From: Anaerolineaceae bacterium
GTDB lineage: Bacteria; Chloroflexota; Anaerolineae; Anaerolineales; Anaerolineaceae
NCBI GenBank assembly: GCA_016841445.1
Contig: JAENZD010000001.1
Coordinates: forward strand, 62,001-126,000
Length of the DNA stretch: 64,000 nt
Direction of reading: 5' to 3'
Shown one piece after another: positions 42,336 to 52,357 of the stretch; the first letter of the stretch is position 1; every line of letters starts with the position of its first letter. A model generated the notes under the pieces. That model was given only the letters and a program-made list of their open reading frames with translations. It was not told where the DNA came from and searched no databases. A program made the translations under genes and the position numbers.

Positions 42336-43316
42336 TTGACTACAAGTATTCCTAATAAGGCCATATTAAGTCATAGAAAAAAAACAGAAATTTCTAATCC
42401 TAAAAAAGGGTCCTGGAAGAAAGATTTCAAGCGCAATGGGAAGCTTTATCTGCTCTTTATTCCTGTTGCCTTGTATTTCCTGATTTTTCATTATGCGCCA
42501 ATGTTCGGCCTACTGATGTCCTTCCAGGAATTTCGTCCATCACGAGGCATTTTTGGCAGCGACTGGATTGGGTTTCAAAACTTTGTTGATTTGTTCACTG
42601 GGGAAACATTCTTGAGAGTTTTAAGGAACACCTCCGCCATGGCGCTTCTTAATCTCACGGTTGGTTTTGCTGCGCCGGTGATCCTGGCAATGTTTATTTC
42701 TGAGCTTCATTACAAAAAGTACACCCGCTCTGTGCAAATTGTCAGCTATATGCCATACTTTGTATCTGCAGTCGTTGTAACCACTCTGGCCAGTGAATTC
42801 CTATCCAGTAGCGGTGCCCTTACAATGTTTTTGAGTTGGTTTGGTTTCGAGAAACAAAACTGGATTGCAAATCCTAACATTCCCGTATTCTGGTTGATCA
42901 ACACTTTCATTGAAATCTGGCAAGGCGTTGGCTGGGGGTCCATCATCTATATTGCTGCCATTGCTAACGTCAACAGCGAACTTCATGAAGCGGCCGCTAT
43001 GGATGGTGCCAACCGCTGGCATCGTCTTTGGAAAATCACCTTCCCAACTATTCTCCCCTTGATCATTGTCATGTTGACCTTGCGTATTGGGCTTGTTTTC
43101 CGGATGGGATTTGATAAGATCCTGTTATTGTATATGCCCACTACATATAATGTAGCAGATGTTTTACACACCTATACTTACCGCATGGCATTTGGTCAAA
43201 CAGTAAATTATGGTCTATCCACTGCGTCAGGGCTGTTTCAGTCTGTTATTGGTACCACATTACTCCTGGTTTCCAATAAGCTATCACGAAAATTCTCTAA
43301 CAGGACTTTGATCTAA
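42336..43316 (+). CDS. ABC sugar permease, LplB type
   Basis: 326 aa with a TTG start at 42336 (GGAGAG upstream). Six membrane helices and the E-A-A-A-M-D-G-A-N coupling motif (EAA loop) near residue 220. The N-terminal L-Y-L-L-F-I-P-V-A-L-Y helix is typical of LplB. It pairs with the next gene and the binding protein at 35.96 kb. No ATPase gene is here, so it probably shares an MsmX-like ATPase encoded elsewhere. Confidence 0.9.
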   Translation: MTTSIPNKAILSHRKKTEISNPKKGSWKKDFKRNGKLYLLFIPVALYFLIFHYAPMFGLLMSFQEFRPSRGIFGSDWIGFQNFVDLFTGETFLRVLRNTSAMALLNLTVGFAAPVILAMFISELHYKKYTRSVQIVSYMPYFVSAVVVTTLASEFLSSSGALTMFLSWFGFEKQNWIANPNIPVFWLINTFIEIWQGVGWGSIIYIAAIANVNSELHEAAAMDGANRWHRLWKITFPTILPLIIVMLTLRIGLVFRMGFDKILLLYMPTTYNVADVLHTYTYRMAFGQTVNYGLSTASGLFQSVIGTTLLLVSNKLSRKFSNRTLI

Positions 43317-43330
43317 GAAGGGATTCCATC

Positions 43331-44257
43331 ATGACAGGAAAAGAAATGGCGGCACTTCGCATGGGAAGAAGAAAAATCAAATCGGGCATGATTGAAGAGA
43401 AAACGCCCTTGAGTATTGCGGTAGATGTTGTATTAATCATAATCCTGCTTCTGGTCGCATTGGCCAGTATCATACCTCTGTGGCATGTTCTGATGGCGTC
43501 ACTTTCGGATGGACAACTTCTATTTGCTCATAGCGGTCTTGTGTCCTTACCCATCGGGAAGATCAATATAGATGGGTATAAACTAATCCTTCAAAACGGC
43601 AATATTCTTCTGGGTTACATGAACACCATTGTGTATGTTGTCGGTAATGTTGCATTAGGGTTCGTACTTAATGTCATAGGTGGTTATGTTCTCAGTCGAA
43701 AAACAAAACTTGGTGGACCATTAAGATTGTTTGTGGTGTTTACCATCCTTTTTACCGGGGGTGTGGTCCCACTCTATATGGTCGTGCGTTCTCTCGAAAT
43801 GGTAGGGACCCGTTGGTCTCTGATCATTCCCCACTGCACTAATGCAGCCTTTCTCATCATGATGATCAAAGCATTTGAAAACGTCCCGGAAGAAACCGTG
43901 GAAGCCGCAAAAATGGATGGCGCAGGGCATCTTCGTATAATGTTCCAAGTGATGCTGCCACAATGCTTCAGTTTCGCACTTGTGACCATGGTGAACCAAG
44001 GGATTATCGCTTGGAATGCCTGGTTTTCAGCATCCATCTATGTGCCCACAAATAAGAGCCTATGGCCGGTTCAATTGTGGATTCGAGAACTGGTGGCCAG
44101 TAATCGCGATTTCCTTAACTGGACAAATCCTGATTATTCCCGTTTTCTTATTCAGTACTGTGTTATTGTCCTTGCTACCTTCCCACTGCTGATGATGTTC
44201 CCGCTTTTTATCCGTCGACTGGAAAAGGGTATGGCTCTGGGTGCAGTTAAAGGGTAA
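43331..44257 (+). CDS. ABC sugar permease, YtcP/LplC type
   Basis: 308 aa, six helices, with the coupling motif E-A-A-K-M-D-G-A-G near residue 195. It starts 14 bp after the first permease. Confidence 0.9.
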   Translation: MTGKEMAALRMGRRKIKSGMIEEKTPLSIAVDVVLIIILLLVALASIIPLWHVLMASLSDGQLLFAHSGLVSLPIGKINIDGYKLILQNGNILLGYMNTIVYVVGNVALGFVLNVIGGYVLSRKTKLGGPLRLFVVFTILFTGGVVPLYMVVRSLEMVGTRWSLIIPHCTNAAFLIMMIKAFENVPEETVEAAKMDGAGHLRIMFQVMLPQCFSFALVTMVNQGIIAWNAWFSASIYVPTNKSLWPVQLWIRELVASNRDFLNWTNPDYSRFLIQYCVIVLATFPLLMMFPLFIRRLEKGMALGAVKG

Positions 44258-44281
44258 ATAACTTAAATTGGAGGTATCACT

Positions 44282-45166
44282 ATGAAAATTGGTTTTATTG
44301 GTCTAGGCATCATGGGTAAGCCCATGGCAAAAAATCTTCTCAAACATGGATACACAGACTTGTTTGTGAACGATCTGGTGGAAGCTTCTGTTAATGAACT
44401 TGTCTCTAGTGGGGCAAAGGCCGCCAGTAATTCAGAGATCGGCGAAAACTGTGATTTGATATTGACCATGCTTCCAAACTCTCCCCATGTTAAAGCAGTT
44501 ATGCTGGGTGAAAATGGTGTTGCGCCTTCTATGACGACGGGCCAGGTTTTCATCGATATGAGTTCCATTAATCCTATTGCCAGCCAGGAGATCGCTGCAG
44601 AACTGGAAAAGAAAGGTGTGGAAATGCTGGATGCTCCAGTATCCGGGGGTGAGCCCAAAGCTATTGAAGGGACATTATCCTTTATGGTTGGTGGGAAGCA
44701 GGAAGTGTTTGACACCTATAAACCTATCCTTGAAACAATGGGCGCTTCCGTGGTCCGCTGTGGTGAAATTGGTGCAGGTAACACAACAAAGTTAGCCAAT
44801 CAGATCATTGTCGCCTGCAATATTCAAGCCCTTGCAGAAGCGCTGACCCTCGCCCAGAAAGCTGGAGTGGATCCTCAACTGGTATTTGAAGCCATTAAAG
44901 GCGGTCTTGCAGGTTCAACCGTTATGAACGCTAAAGCACCCATGATGATAGCTGGTAATGATAAACCGGGTTTTAAGATAGATCTGCACATCAAAGATCT
45001 GAACAATGCTTTGGATTGTGCTCATTCCATTGGGGCTCCTGTTCCGATGACGGCACAGGTACAAGAAGTCATGCAGTATCTCCATAATAATGGAAGTGGG
45101 CAGTGTGACCATTCCGCCATCTCCAAGTTCTATGAAAAACTGACAGGGATCGAGATTGGCCGCTAG
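44282..45166 (+). CDS. 2-hydroxy-3-oxopropionate (tartronate semialdehyde) reductase family
   Basis: 294 aa with GGAGG upstream. A beta-hydroxyacid dehydrogenase: NAD(P) motif I-G-F-I-G-L-G-I-M-G-K-P-M at the N-terminus, substrate motif D-A-P-V-S-G-G-E near 118 and catalytic Lys in N-T-T-K-L-A-N-Q near 171. It reduces tartronate semialdehyde to glycerate in the glyoxylate/glucarate routes, which fits the nearby uxaC and aminotransferase. 3-hydroxyisobutyrate dehydrogenase is the alternative reading. Confidence 0.85.
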   Translation: MKIGFIGLGIMGKPMAKNLLKHGYTDLFVNDLVEASVNELVSSGAKAASNSEIGENCDLILTMLPNSPHVKAVMLGENGVAPSMTTGQVFIDMSSINPIASQEIAAELEKKGVEMLDAPVSGGEPKAIEGTLSFMVGGKQEVFDTYKPILETMGASVVRCGEIGAGNTTKLANQIIVACNIQALAEALTLAQKAGVDPQLVFEAIKGGLAGSTVMNAKAPMMIAGNDKPGFKIDLHIKDLNNALDCAHSIGAPVPMTAQVQEVMQYLHNNGSGQCDHSAISKFYEKLTGIEIGR

Positions 45167-45223
45167 TTGACATAATATCAGAACATGCCTATATTTTCTT
45201 ATATTTGTTCAACACCAATAATT

Positions 45224-45246
45224 TCGCCCTGTAAGGGGCGATTTTT
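45224..45246 (+). terminator. rho-independent terminator
   Basis: TCGCCC/GGGCGA stem, 6-nt loop, then TTTTT; it separates the reductase from uxaC. Confidence 0.8.
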
Positions 45247-45447
45247 ATAGAACGGTTGCTTAGGTTCAATGAAAGATTAGGAGAGAATATTAAGAAGGCA
45301 GATATCGGACGTATGATGAGGTTGCTAATTGCTTTAGTTTGTGGAAGCTTTTCCTTGGCTAGAAAACTGTAGAATGGCAAGAAATTTACACTATTCCCAA
45401 TCCAATTCTTGGTCTTTGGATTGACCGAGAAAAATTTGAGGATTGAT

Positions 45448-46833
45448 ATGAACCAATTTATGGATAAAGATTTTTTACTGGATACACCGACGGGTGTAAA
45501 GCTCTATCACGAGTTTGCACAAGACTGTCCCATAGTTGATTATCATAATCATCTTAATCCCCGGGATATTGCTGAACATCGAACTTTCGGCAATCTCACA
45601 GAACTTTGGTTGGAGGGGGATCATTATAAATGGCGTGCCATGCGTGCCTGCGGTGTGGAGGAAGAATATATCACGGGTAACGCCTCTGCTTATGAAAAAT
45701 TTCTTTCCTGGGCAGAAACAATACCAAAGCTTATAGGAAACCCCTTATATCACTGGACTCATCTTGAACTCCAGCGTTACTTCAATATTGCAACGCCTCT
45801 CTCTTCAGTCACCGCACCGGAGATTTGGGATAAATCAAAAAAAATAACGACTGACGCTGACTTTGATACGGTCAGCCTATTGAAAAAACAAAAGGTGATA
45901 GCTCTATGCACAACGGATGACCCTACCAGTGCCCTGCACCTCCATGAGATTATCGCCAAAGATAAATCGATCCCGTTTCGTGTATTGCCATCATTCCGCC
46001 CAGATAGGTTTTTATCTCCATCAAGCAAGGGATGGAAGGTCGCTCTGGCTGAATTGGGAGAACATTATGATGTTCAGATATCGGATCTTAGCTCCCTGAA
46101 GGAAGCATTGTCCAAAGCGCTTGATCACTTCGAACAATATGGATGCCGGATCTCTGATCACGGTTTCACTCAATTCGGGTATTGTCGAGGAGAAGCTGAC
46201 GAGGCATTTACAAAGGCATTCACTGGTAGGGTCCTCACCAAAGCTGAAAATGATGATCTTGTAAGCGAATTACTTCGATTCCTGGGTGAGGAATACAACC
46301 GACGTCATATGATCATGCAACTTCATTTAGGGGCAATTCGCAATAATTCACCTCGGCTCTGGGATCGGATTGGTGCTGATGCAGGGGCAGATAGCATTGG
46401 CGAACTAACAGACCCCTTTGCCCTTTCAGCTTTTCTTTCAGATTTGGAGCGTGATGGTGTTTTACCGAAAACTATCCTTTTTAACCTGAATCCTGCTGAA
46501 AACGCGATGTTTTCGACCATGGCAGCTAATTTCGCGCCACAAGTACAATATGGCCCAGCCTGGTGGTTTAACGATCACATTCGTGGGATTGACAAACAAA
46601 TTGACGAACTGATGGAAACTGGCCAATTATTTGGAAGCCTCGGTATGTTAACGGATTCTCGTTCCTTTACCTCCTTCGTTCGGCATGAGTATTTTAGGCG
46701 AATTCTGTGTGCCAAGCTGGGCCATCTGGTTGAAAACGGCCAATATCCAGATGATATACCCTTCCTGGGAAAAATGGTGCGCAAGATCTGTTATGAGAAC
46801 GCGGCTAAAGCGTTAATGGAAGAACAAAAATAA
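45448..46833 (+). CDS. uxaC: glucuronate (uronate) isomerase
   Basis: 461 aa from the ATG at 45448 with TGAGGA upstream; the frame extends to 45409 without a better site. It converts D-glucuronate to D-fructuronate (and galacturonate to tagaturonate). N-terminal F-M-D-K-D-F-L-L and the metal-binding D-Y-H-N-H-L motif near 28, then H-L-G-A-I-R-N near 298 and P-A-W-W-F-N-D near 373, are hallmarks of the family. It ties the cluster to hexuronate use. Confidence 0.94.
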   Translation: MNQFMDKDFLLDTPTGVKLYHEFAQDCPIVDYHNHLNPRDIAEHRTFGNLTELWLEGDHYKWRAMRACGVEEEYITGNASAYEKFLSWAETIPKLIGNPLYHWTHLELQRYFNIATPLSSVTAPEIWDKSKKITTDADFDTVSLLKKQKVIALCTTDDPTSALHLHEIIAKDKSIPFRVLPSFRPDRFLSPSSKGWKVALAELGEHYDVQISDLSSLKEALSKALDHFEQYGCRISDHGFTQFGYCRGEADEAFTKAFTGRVLTKAENDDLVSELLRFLGEEYNRRHMIMQLHLGAIRNNSPRLWDRIGADAGADSIGELTDPFALSAFLSDLERDGVLPKTILFNLNPAENAMFSTMAANFAPQVQYGPAWWFNDHIRGIDKQIDELMETGQLFGSLGMLTDSRSFTSFVRHEYFRRILCAKLGHLVENGQYPDDIPFLGKMVRKICYENAAKALMEEQK

Positions 46834-46896
46834 AAGTGTAATATCGAAATTTGGTTATTTTTTGTTTGAAAGTTCAATGAATAAAATGGAGATGAA

Positions 46897-48912
46897 ATGA
46901 CAATAAAAGAATTTGGATTAAAAGCACCAAAGAGTATTACTGTTACAACTGTGGAAGAGGCTGTGATTGCAGCTGACAGGTTTGGTTATCCGGTCGCATT
47001 AAAAATTGTGTCCCCAGACATTTTACATAAAAGCGATGTAGGTGGTGTACGAACATTAATCAGTAGTGCATCCGAGGTTGAAAATTCATACGCTGAAATA
47101 ATGGAGAATGTTTCGTCTCATCTTCCAGCGGCAGAAATTCTTGGCATAGAAGTCCAGGAAATGATTTTGGATGGCATCGAAGTTATTATTGGATTAATTC
47201 AGGATCCTCAATTTGGCATGACGATTATGTTTGGTTTGGGCGGCATTTTTACAGAAATATTGAAAGACGTTTCGTTTCGGATTTTGCCGATTTCAAAGGA
47301 TGATGCAGTTTCGATGATCCATGAAATCAAAGGGTATCCGATCCTAAAAGGTTTCCGAAACCAAAAACCTGTTTCGGAGGATATGCTCATTGATTTGCTA
47401 CTCACCATTGGCAAAAAGGGTTATGAATTTCGGGATACATTAGAAGCCGTTGATTTTAATCCTGTTTTGGTATGGGAAGACCAATATCGGGTTGTGGACG
47501 CGAAATTTATTTATCAAAATGACTCTACCGAAGACAATGATCGAAAAACGCCAAATATCGCACATCTGGATCATTTTTTTACACCAAGATCAATTGCAGT
47601 GATTGGGGCATCAAATACAAAAGGCAAAGTTGGAAATGTCGTATTTGACAGTTTGGTATCTCATGATTTTGAGGGCAGCGTCTATCCAGTCAATCCCCGA
47701 CATAATAAAATCCAGGGGAAAGACGCCTATGCTTCCTTATCTGATATTCCCTATGACATCGACTTAGCGGTGATGACCACGGATATAAAATACGTGCCCG
47801 ATGTATTGAAGGACTGTTCCACGAAAAACGTCCATAATCTGGTCATCATTTCTGGAGGAGGTAAGGAGTTAGGTGGGGGATATGCTCGATTAGAGAAGGA
47901 GATAAAAGAGCAAGGGGATAAATTGGGTGTAAGAATGATTGGGCCTAACTGTACAGGTGTTTTTGATGGCAGGTCCCGCGTTGCGACTTTCTTCCAGGGA
48001 TTTAATAGAATGAGCCGGCCTAAAGATGGATCCGTAGCCTTCATGACTCAATCAGGGACGGTGGGGTTAGCTTTATTGGAAGATGCTCAGTCGTTTGGGG
48101 TTAGGAGTTATGTCAGCTACGGTAATAGAATTGACGTTGATGAAGCTGACTTACTCACCTACTGGGGAAATGACCCCGACATCAAAGTCATTGGGATGTA
48201 TGTTGAGGGCTTTGAAAGTGGAAGAAAATTCCTGAATGCCGCTAAAACAGTGTCCCAGAAGAAACCCGTCATCATTTATAAAGCCGCCAGGACAAAAGAA
48301 GGCGCAAAAGCGTCAGCTTCGCATACTGGGAATTTAGGAGGAAATTACAAGATTGTACAAGGCGCATTACAGCAAGCGGGTTTAATTACGGTGGACTCTT
48401 ATGATGAACTTAAGGCAGGAATCAAAGTTATTGCGATGCAACCACAGGCTAAAGGTAAAAGGGTGGGAATGATCAGCAATGGTGCCGGTTCGATGATCCA
48501 AGCCATTGATTATTTTTCAGATATTGGATTGAGCCTTCCAACACTAGCTGAAGAAACATTAAAGAATTTTGAAGCTAAGTATCCGCCATTCTTCATTATA
48601 AATAATCCAGTCGATGTAACCGGATCTGGGACGAGTGATGATTATATTGTTGGCATTCGGGGATTGTTGAATGATCCGAATATTGATATTGTCATGCCAT
48701 GGTTTGTCTTTGTAAATAATCCTCTAGAGGAGGATATTGTGGAAAAATTAAATGAAGTAAATTTAGAGTCGAATAAACCCATCATTGTGGGTGCATTTGG
48801 CGGAGGTTTTTCAAAAAGGATGGCTCAAGCCTTAGAGGAAAAAGGAATTCCAGCATACCAATCCGTTCAGGATTGGGTGACAGCAGCTAAGGTAATTGGC
48901 TGGAATTCATAA
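46897..48912 (+). CDS. acyl-CoA synthetase, ADP-forming (acetate-CoA ligase type)
   Basis: 671 aa, GGAG before the ATG. Fused-subunit enzyme with the ATP-grasp (beta) domain first (residues 1-220, H-K-S-D-V-G-G-V-R near 47), then a CoA-binding Rossmann domain (A-V-I-G-A-S near 233) and the succinyl-CoA-ligase-like part with the phospho-His in S-A-S-H-T-G-N near 472. It makes an acid and ATP from an acyl-CoA, or the reverse. Beta-first order is less common than alpha-first. The neighbouring aminotransferase hints at a C2-C3 acid substrate. Confidence 0.85.
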   Translation: MTIKEFGLKAPKSITVTTVEEAVIAADRFGYPVALKIVSPDILHKSDVGGVRTLISSASEVENSYAEIMENVSSHLPAAEILGIEVQEMILDGIEVIIGLIQDPQFGMTIMFGLGGIFTEILKDVSFRILPISKDDAVSMIHEIKGYPILKGFRNQKPVSEDMLIDLLLTIGKKGYEFRDTLEAVDFNPVLVWEDQYRVVDAKFIYQNDSTEDNDRKTPNIAHLDHFFTPRSIAVIGASNTKGKVGNVVFDSLVSHDFEGSVYPVNPRHNKIQGKDAYASLSDIPYDIDLAVMTTDIKYVPDVLKDCSTKNVHNLVIISGGGKELGGGYARLEKEIKEQGDKLGVRMIGPNCTGVFDGRSRVATFFQGFNRMSRPKDGSVAFMTQSGTVGLALLEDAQSFGVRSYVSYGNRIDVDEADLLTYWGNDPDIKVIGMYVEGFESGRKFLNAAKTVSQKKPVIIYKAARTKEGAKASASHTGNLGGNYKIVQGALQQAGLITVDSYDELKAGIKVIAMQPQAKGKRVGMISNGAGSMIQAIDYFSDIGLSLPTLAEETLKNFEAKYPPFFIINNPVDVTGSGTSDDYIVGIRGLLNDPNIDIVMPWFVFVNNPLEEDIVEKLNEVNLESNKPIIVGAFGGGFSKRMAQALEEKGIPAYQSVQDWVTAAKVIGWNS

Positions 48913-48960
48913 TCAATGAACACCAGTATTGTTATTGCTGATTGAAAATGAAAGGAAAAT

Positions 48961-50076
48961 ATGAAAACTTATAAAGATTTGAACACCTCACCAAGAATTT
49001 TGTTAGGTCCTGGACCGAGTATGGTTCACCCCAGAGTTCTCAGGGCTATGGCTCATCCATTGGTTGGGCATCTGGATCCGCAATTCGTAAACTTGATGAA
49101 TGAAGTTCAAGAATTACTGCGGTTTGTTTTTGAAACTGAAAACAAAATGACTTTCCCAATTTCCGGAACGGGCAGCGCTGGGATGGAAACAGCAGTCGTA
49201 AATTTTGTTGAACCAGGTGATCCAGTTCTTGTATGTGTTAATGGTTATTTTAGCGAGCGCCTTTGTGAAATGTCATTACGCTACGGTGCGGATTTGACCC
49301 GTCTCGAGCGTCCTTGGGGAACGGTTTTCACGCCCGAAGATATAGACAATGCTTTAAAGGCAAAACCCGCAAAAGTAGTGATGATTGTGATGGCAGAAAC
49401 ATCAACCGGCACATTGCAGCCGCTTGAAGAGATCTCAAAAATTGTTCATTCTCATGGGGCATTATTACTGGTTGACTGTGTTACATCCTTGGGCGGGATC
49501 CCTGTTGAGATTGACAAAACCGAAATTGATATTGCCTACAGCGGCACCCAAAAATGTCTTGGATGCCCGCCAGGATTATCGCCAATCACTGTGGGCGCTC
49601 GTGCCTTGGAAGTTCTTAATCATCGAAAAACAAAAGTCCCCAGCTGGTATTTTGACCTTACAGCCATTCAGAATTACTGGGGGGATGAGAGAACTTACCA
49701 TCATACCGCGCCCATTTCAATGTGCTATGGCCTTCGCGAAGGTTTGAGACTAATCTATGAAGAAGGTTTATCAGAACGATTTTCGCGCCATCAGGAAAAT
49801 GCAGAATTCTTCTGGGATGGTTTGGCTAAATTAGGTTTGGAACCGGTAGTTCCTTTAGAATTCAGATTGCCGACCCTAACAACGATCACGGTCCCAGAGG
49901 GCGTTGATGCCGGAAAAGTATCAAGACAATTGCTCGATGAATATAATATCGAAATCGCTGGTGGCTTAGGCGCTTTTAAGGGTAAAGTCTGGAGAGTTGG
50001 ATTGATGGGTTATTCTTCTTCAAAAGAAAATATTGTTCTGCTATTGGCAGCATTATCACGAGTATTGGGAAAATGA
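48961..50076 (+). CDS. class V aminotransferase (alanine-glyoxylate / serine-pyruvate type)
   Basis: 371 aa. PLP fold type I with G-P-G-P at the N-terminus, S-G-T-G-S-A-G-M-E near 73, D-C-V-T-S-L-G near 171 and the PLP Lys in S-G-T-Q-K-C near 196. It transfers amino groups between glycine/glyoxylate, serine/hydroxypyruvate and alanine/pyruvate. It follows the acyl-CoA synthetase by 48 bp and precedes a terminator. Confidence 0.88.
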   Translation: MKTYKDLNTSPRILLGPGPSMVHPRVLRAMAHPLVGHLDPQFVNLMNEVQELLRFVFETENKMTFPISGTGSAGMETAVVNFVEPGDPVLVCVNGYFSERLCEMSLRYGADLTRLERPWGTVFTPEDIDNALKAKPAKVVMIVMAETSTGTLQPLEEISKIVHSHGALLLVDCVTSLGGIPVEIDKTEIDIAYSGTQKCLGCPPGLSPITVGARALEVLNHRKTKVPSWYFDLTAIQNYWGDERTYHHTAPISMCYGLREGLRLIYEEGLSERFSRHQENAEFFWDGLAKLGLEPVVPLEFRLPTLTTITVPEGVDAGKVSRQLLDEYNIEIAGGLGAFKGKVWRVGLMGYSSSKENIVLLLAALSRVLGK

Positions 50077-50111
50077 TCGTCTTGAAGAGATGATCAATGG
50101 ATTACCAAGAA

Positions 50112-50147
50112 AAGGAAATGAAAATCCGTTTTTATTTTCATTTCCTT
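50112..50147 (+). terminator. hairpin terminator after the aminotransferase
   Basis: Perfect 14-bp stem AAGGAAATGAAAAT/ATTTTCATTTCCTT with an 8-nt loop; AT-rich tail follows. Confidence 0.7.
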
Positions 50148-50273
50148 AGTTCTTTCACAATCCTTAGAATGATATGGGTCTTAATAATCAAAGCAAATCA
50201 ATTATTATTGGAAAGCGAACAAAACGATGCGAACCCAATATAATGAAGGTTGTATTTTATAGAGAATAAAATC

Positions 50274-51176
50274 ATGAAATCAAAACTTATCGGATCTTTG
50301 TTTTTATTGTTCGCAGCGATTGGCCTGGCTTCCGCGACTATTTTTATGGAGGTCACCCTTGAAAAGACCTCACTTGCTCCCCCGCACGTTTCGATTTGGC
50401 GGTTCATGATCGCAGCAGGTTCAGTTTGGATAACGATCCTTTTTAAAAAAGAAACTGGCGTTAAGCAGGAATCCAGGCCAATAAAATTCCTGATCCTGGG
50501 TATGGTTTTTGGCATCGCGGGTTTTTCAGCAATATTTGCTTTGAATTTATTGCCTTCATCCATTTATGTCATCATTCTTTATATTTATCCTTCTCTAATT
50601 GTGATTTACTCTCTAATCGTCGGTAAACCAGTGCCCAAGTTAATTTGGTTGGGCCTCCCCTTAACTGTTTTGGGACTATTTCTGACAGTATTCGATTTTG
50701 GTTCGCTTTTAGCTATCAATCCCTTGGGTTTTATAATCACAATCGTAAATGCACTCGCATTAGCCGGTTATTTTATTTTAAGTGAGCGCGTTTTTATGAG
50801 AGTATCATCAAAACTACCGGGTACCCGATGGATGCTCTTGGGCTCGATGATTTTCAGCCTGTTATGGTTCCCTTTTCTGGGGCTTCGTTTCCCAAGTTCG
50901 GTTGAAGGATGGCTGCTGCTTACCGGTTTAGGCATCTTTGGTACGATGGTGCCATTGTTATTGGCAAATATTGGCTTGCAAAAAATTGGCGCAGCACGCG
51001 GCTCCGTGATCGTTTCACTTCAGCCGGTGTTCATTGTGCTGTTTTCAACCCTCTTTTTAGGGGAGACTCTCAGCAACCAACAATGGTTAGGGGGTATGCT
51101 GGTGGTTGCTGCCGTGATCTTGCTGCAGTTAAGCGCGGACCGTAAAGTTCATGATGAGGGGTCGGAGGGTGCATAG
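50274..51176 (+). CDS. EamA/DMT family transporter
   Basis: 300 aa from the ATG at 50274 (a TTG at 50250 is in frame). Ten membrane helices in two EamA halves, the second ending in V-S-L-Q-P-V-F and F-L-G-E-T-L. Typically exports amino acids or other metabolites. Last host-type gene before the decayed stretch. Confidence 0.87.
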   Translation: MKSKLIGSLFLLFAAIGLASATIFMEVTLEKTSLAPPHVSIWRFMIAAGSVWITILFKKETGVKQESRPIKFLILGMVFGIAGFSAIFALNLLPSSIYVIILYIYPSLIVIYSLIVGKPVPKLIWLGLPLTVLGLFLTVFDFGSLLAINPLGFIITIVNALALAGYFILSERVFMRVSSKLPGTRWMLLGSMIFSLLWFPFLGLRFPSSVEGWLLLTGLGIFGTMVPLLLANIGLQKIGAARGSVIVSLQPVFIVLFSTLFLGETLSNQQWLGGMLVVAAVILLQLSADRKVHDEGSEGA

Positions 51177-51675
51177 CGCAATCCGGTTAAATACCTGGGT
51201 CCTGGTGGTTTTGAACTTGTCACCTCTTGATTCTTTACGGTGATCCTCCACTGTAAAAAACTATCTTCATCCCCGAATTGGGTGGGTATTCTCCTGATAT
51301 TGAGTGCGGCGGCCGTTTGCCTCAGGAATTCAATCTGAAAATCACTGCGATGAATATTCCTTAGCATTCAAACATAATTATCTTTCTGGAAACCTGACAT
51401 ACACCGAATATGGGTATAACTGGCGATTATGTTATTACGAACTTCCATTGGTGATGATGTTATCTCGTTTATGTTGCATGTTTAGTTAATTAAGAGATTG
51501 CTTCGTGACTTCGCAATGATGAAAAATATAATTTATTAATTTAATCCGTGACTAGAAAATCTTGATCAATAATATAGATTTGTTATCTATTGAGTAGCTA
51601 TGGTAATGTATGAAAATTTGACTTCTCCAAAACTATTTATTCTTACTTGAGAAGTCGTTCAAAGAAATTGTTTGA
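51177..51675. other. intergenic gap, start of decayed stretch
   Basis: No gene with a ribosome site. Contains TCTCCAAAACTATTT at 51624-51638, which recurs at 52290-52304; in both places a palindrome or variant follows 37-39 bp later. Confidence 0.55.
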
Positions 51676-51689
51676 TTCCGACGTCGGAA
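51676..51689. repeat. TTCCGACGTCGGAA palindrome, 30 kb from the main group
   Basis: Perfect copy in non-coding DNA, 34 bp before the decayed gene. The flank continues GAACTAG, as after the copy at 20200. Confidence 0.97.
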
Positions 51690-51722
51690 CTAGAACTATC
51701 TATCTCACCAAAAATGCATTAA

Positions 51723-52170
51723 CTCGCACATTTAGAAGCTGGTTCCCTTGAAACACAGGTCTCCCATGAACGGGGAGAGCTTGAAGCAAAGGCAATGGCT
51801 AACTCTATTTTTTTCAATCTTCTTCGACGAATAGACTCAGGGTTTAAAGCTTTTCTAATGTACCAAAATATTAACTCTATCAATTATTCAGAATACCCAA
51901 TACTAATGCAGCAACGATCTTCACTTCACTGGCTCCGACCTCCTCGACTACTTCATGATATTTGAAATCCATGGCGGCCTCAATTATGGTGTACACCTAA
52001 GAATCGAATCTTCTAATTACCCCTGCTGCGGCATCCCGTAAGTCAGCGCCAGCTTAATCAAAATCTATAAAAGTGTCGAAATAAACTGGATTTCTACAAA
52101 CAGCATCGCCGCGAAGGTGAGGGAGATCTTCTTTCGCGAAACTTTGTTCAGAATCTTTATAGGCTCGTAA
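51723..52170 (+). pseudogene. decayed gene remnant of unknown family
   Basis: An open stretch without start codon (51723-51965, containing L-E-A-G-S-L-E-T-Q-V and E-L-E-A-K-A-M-A-N-S) ends in TGA. An overlapping frame from about 51904 continues with D-L-H-F-T-G-S-D-L-L-D-Y-F, meets one in-frame TAA at 52039 and then stays open to TAA at 52168. The simplest reading is one gene with a frameshift and a nonsense mutation. The family is not recognised. Confidence 0.5.
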
Positions 52171-52343
52171 ATTTATGAATTTTTCACAAATCGTAGTAGT
52201 TTTAAGCAACCGGATATTGTAAAAGGGGAACATCCCCAGCTAGATATATATAAATAACTTCTAAAATAATGACCATTGTACATTCGACATCTCCAAAACT
52301 ATTTTGTTGGGTAATGAGAAATTTAGAATATTAGATCATTCAA

Positions 52344-52357
52344 TTACGACGCCGGAA
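52344..52357. repeat. degenerate palindrome TTACGACGCCGGAA
   Basis: Two substitutions from the perfect form; 668 bp from the copy at 51676, with the same TCTCCAAAACTATTT upstream (52290-52304). Confidence 0.75.

Noticed and set aside
47038-47060. S-D-V-G in the acyl-CoA synthetase as another palindrome copy
   Set aside because: The DNA there is not palindromic; this is the ordinary H-K-S-D-V-G-G-V motif of the ATP-grasp domain.
51149-51367. A 72-codon minus-strand frame after the EamA gene
   Set aside because: No ribosome site and overlaps the end of the transporter; it might be a remnant but gives no recognisable match.
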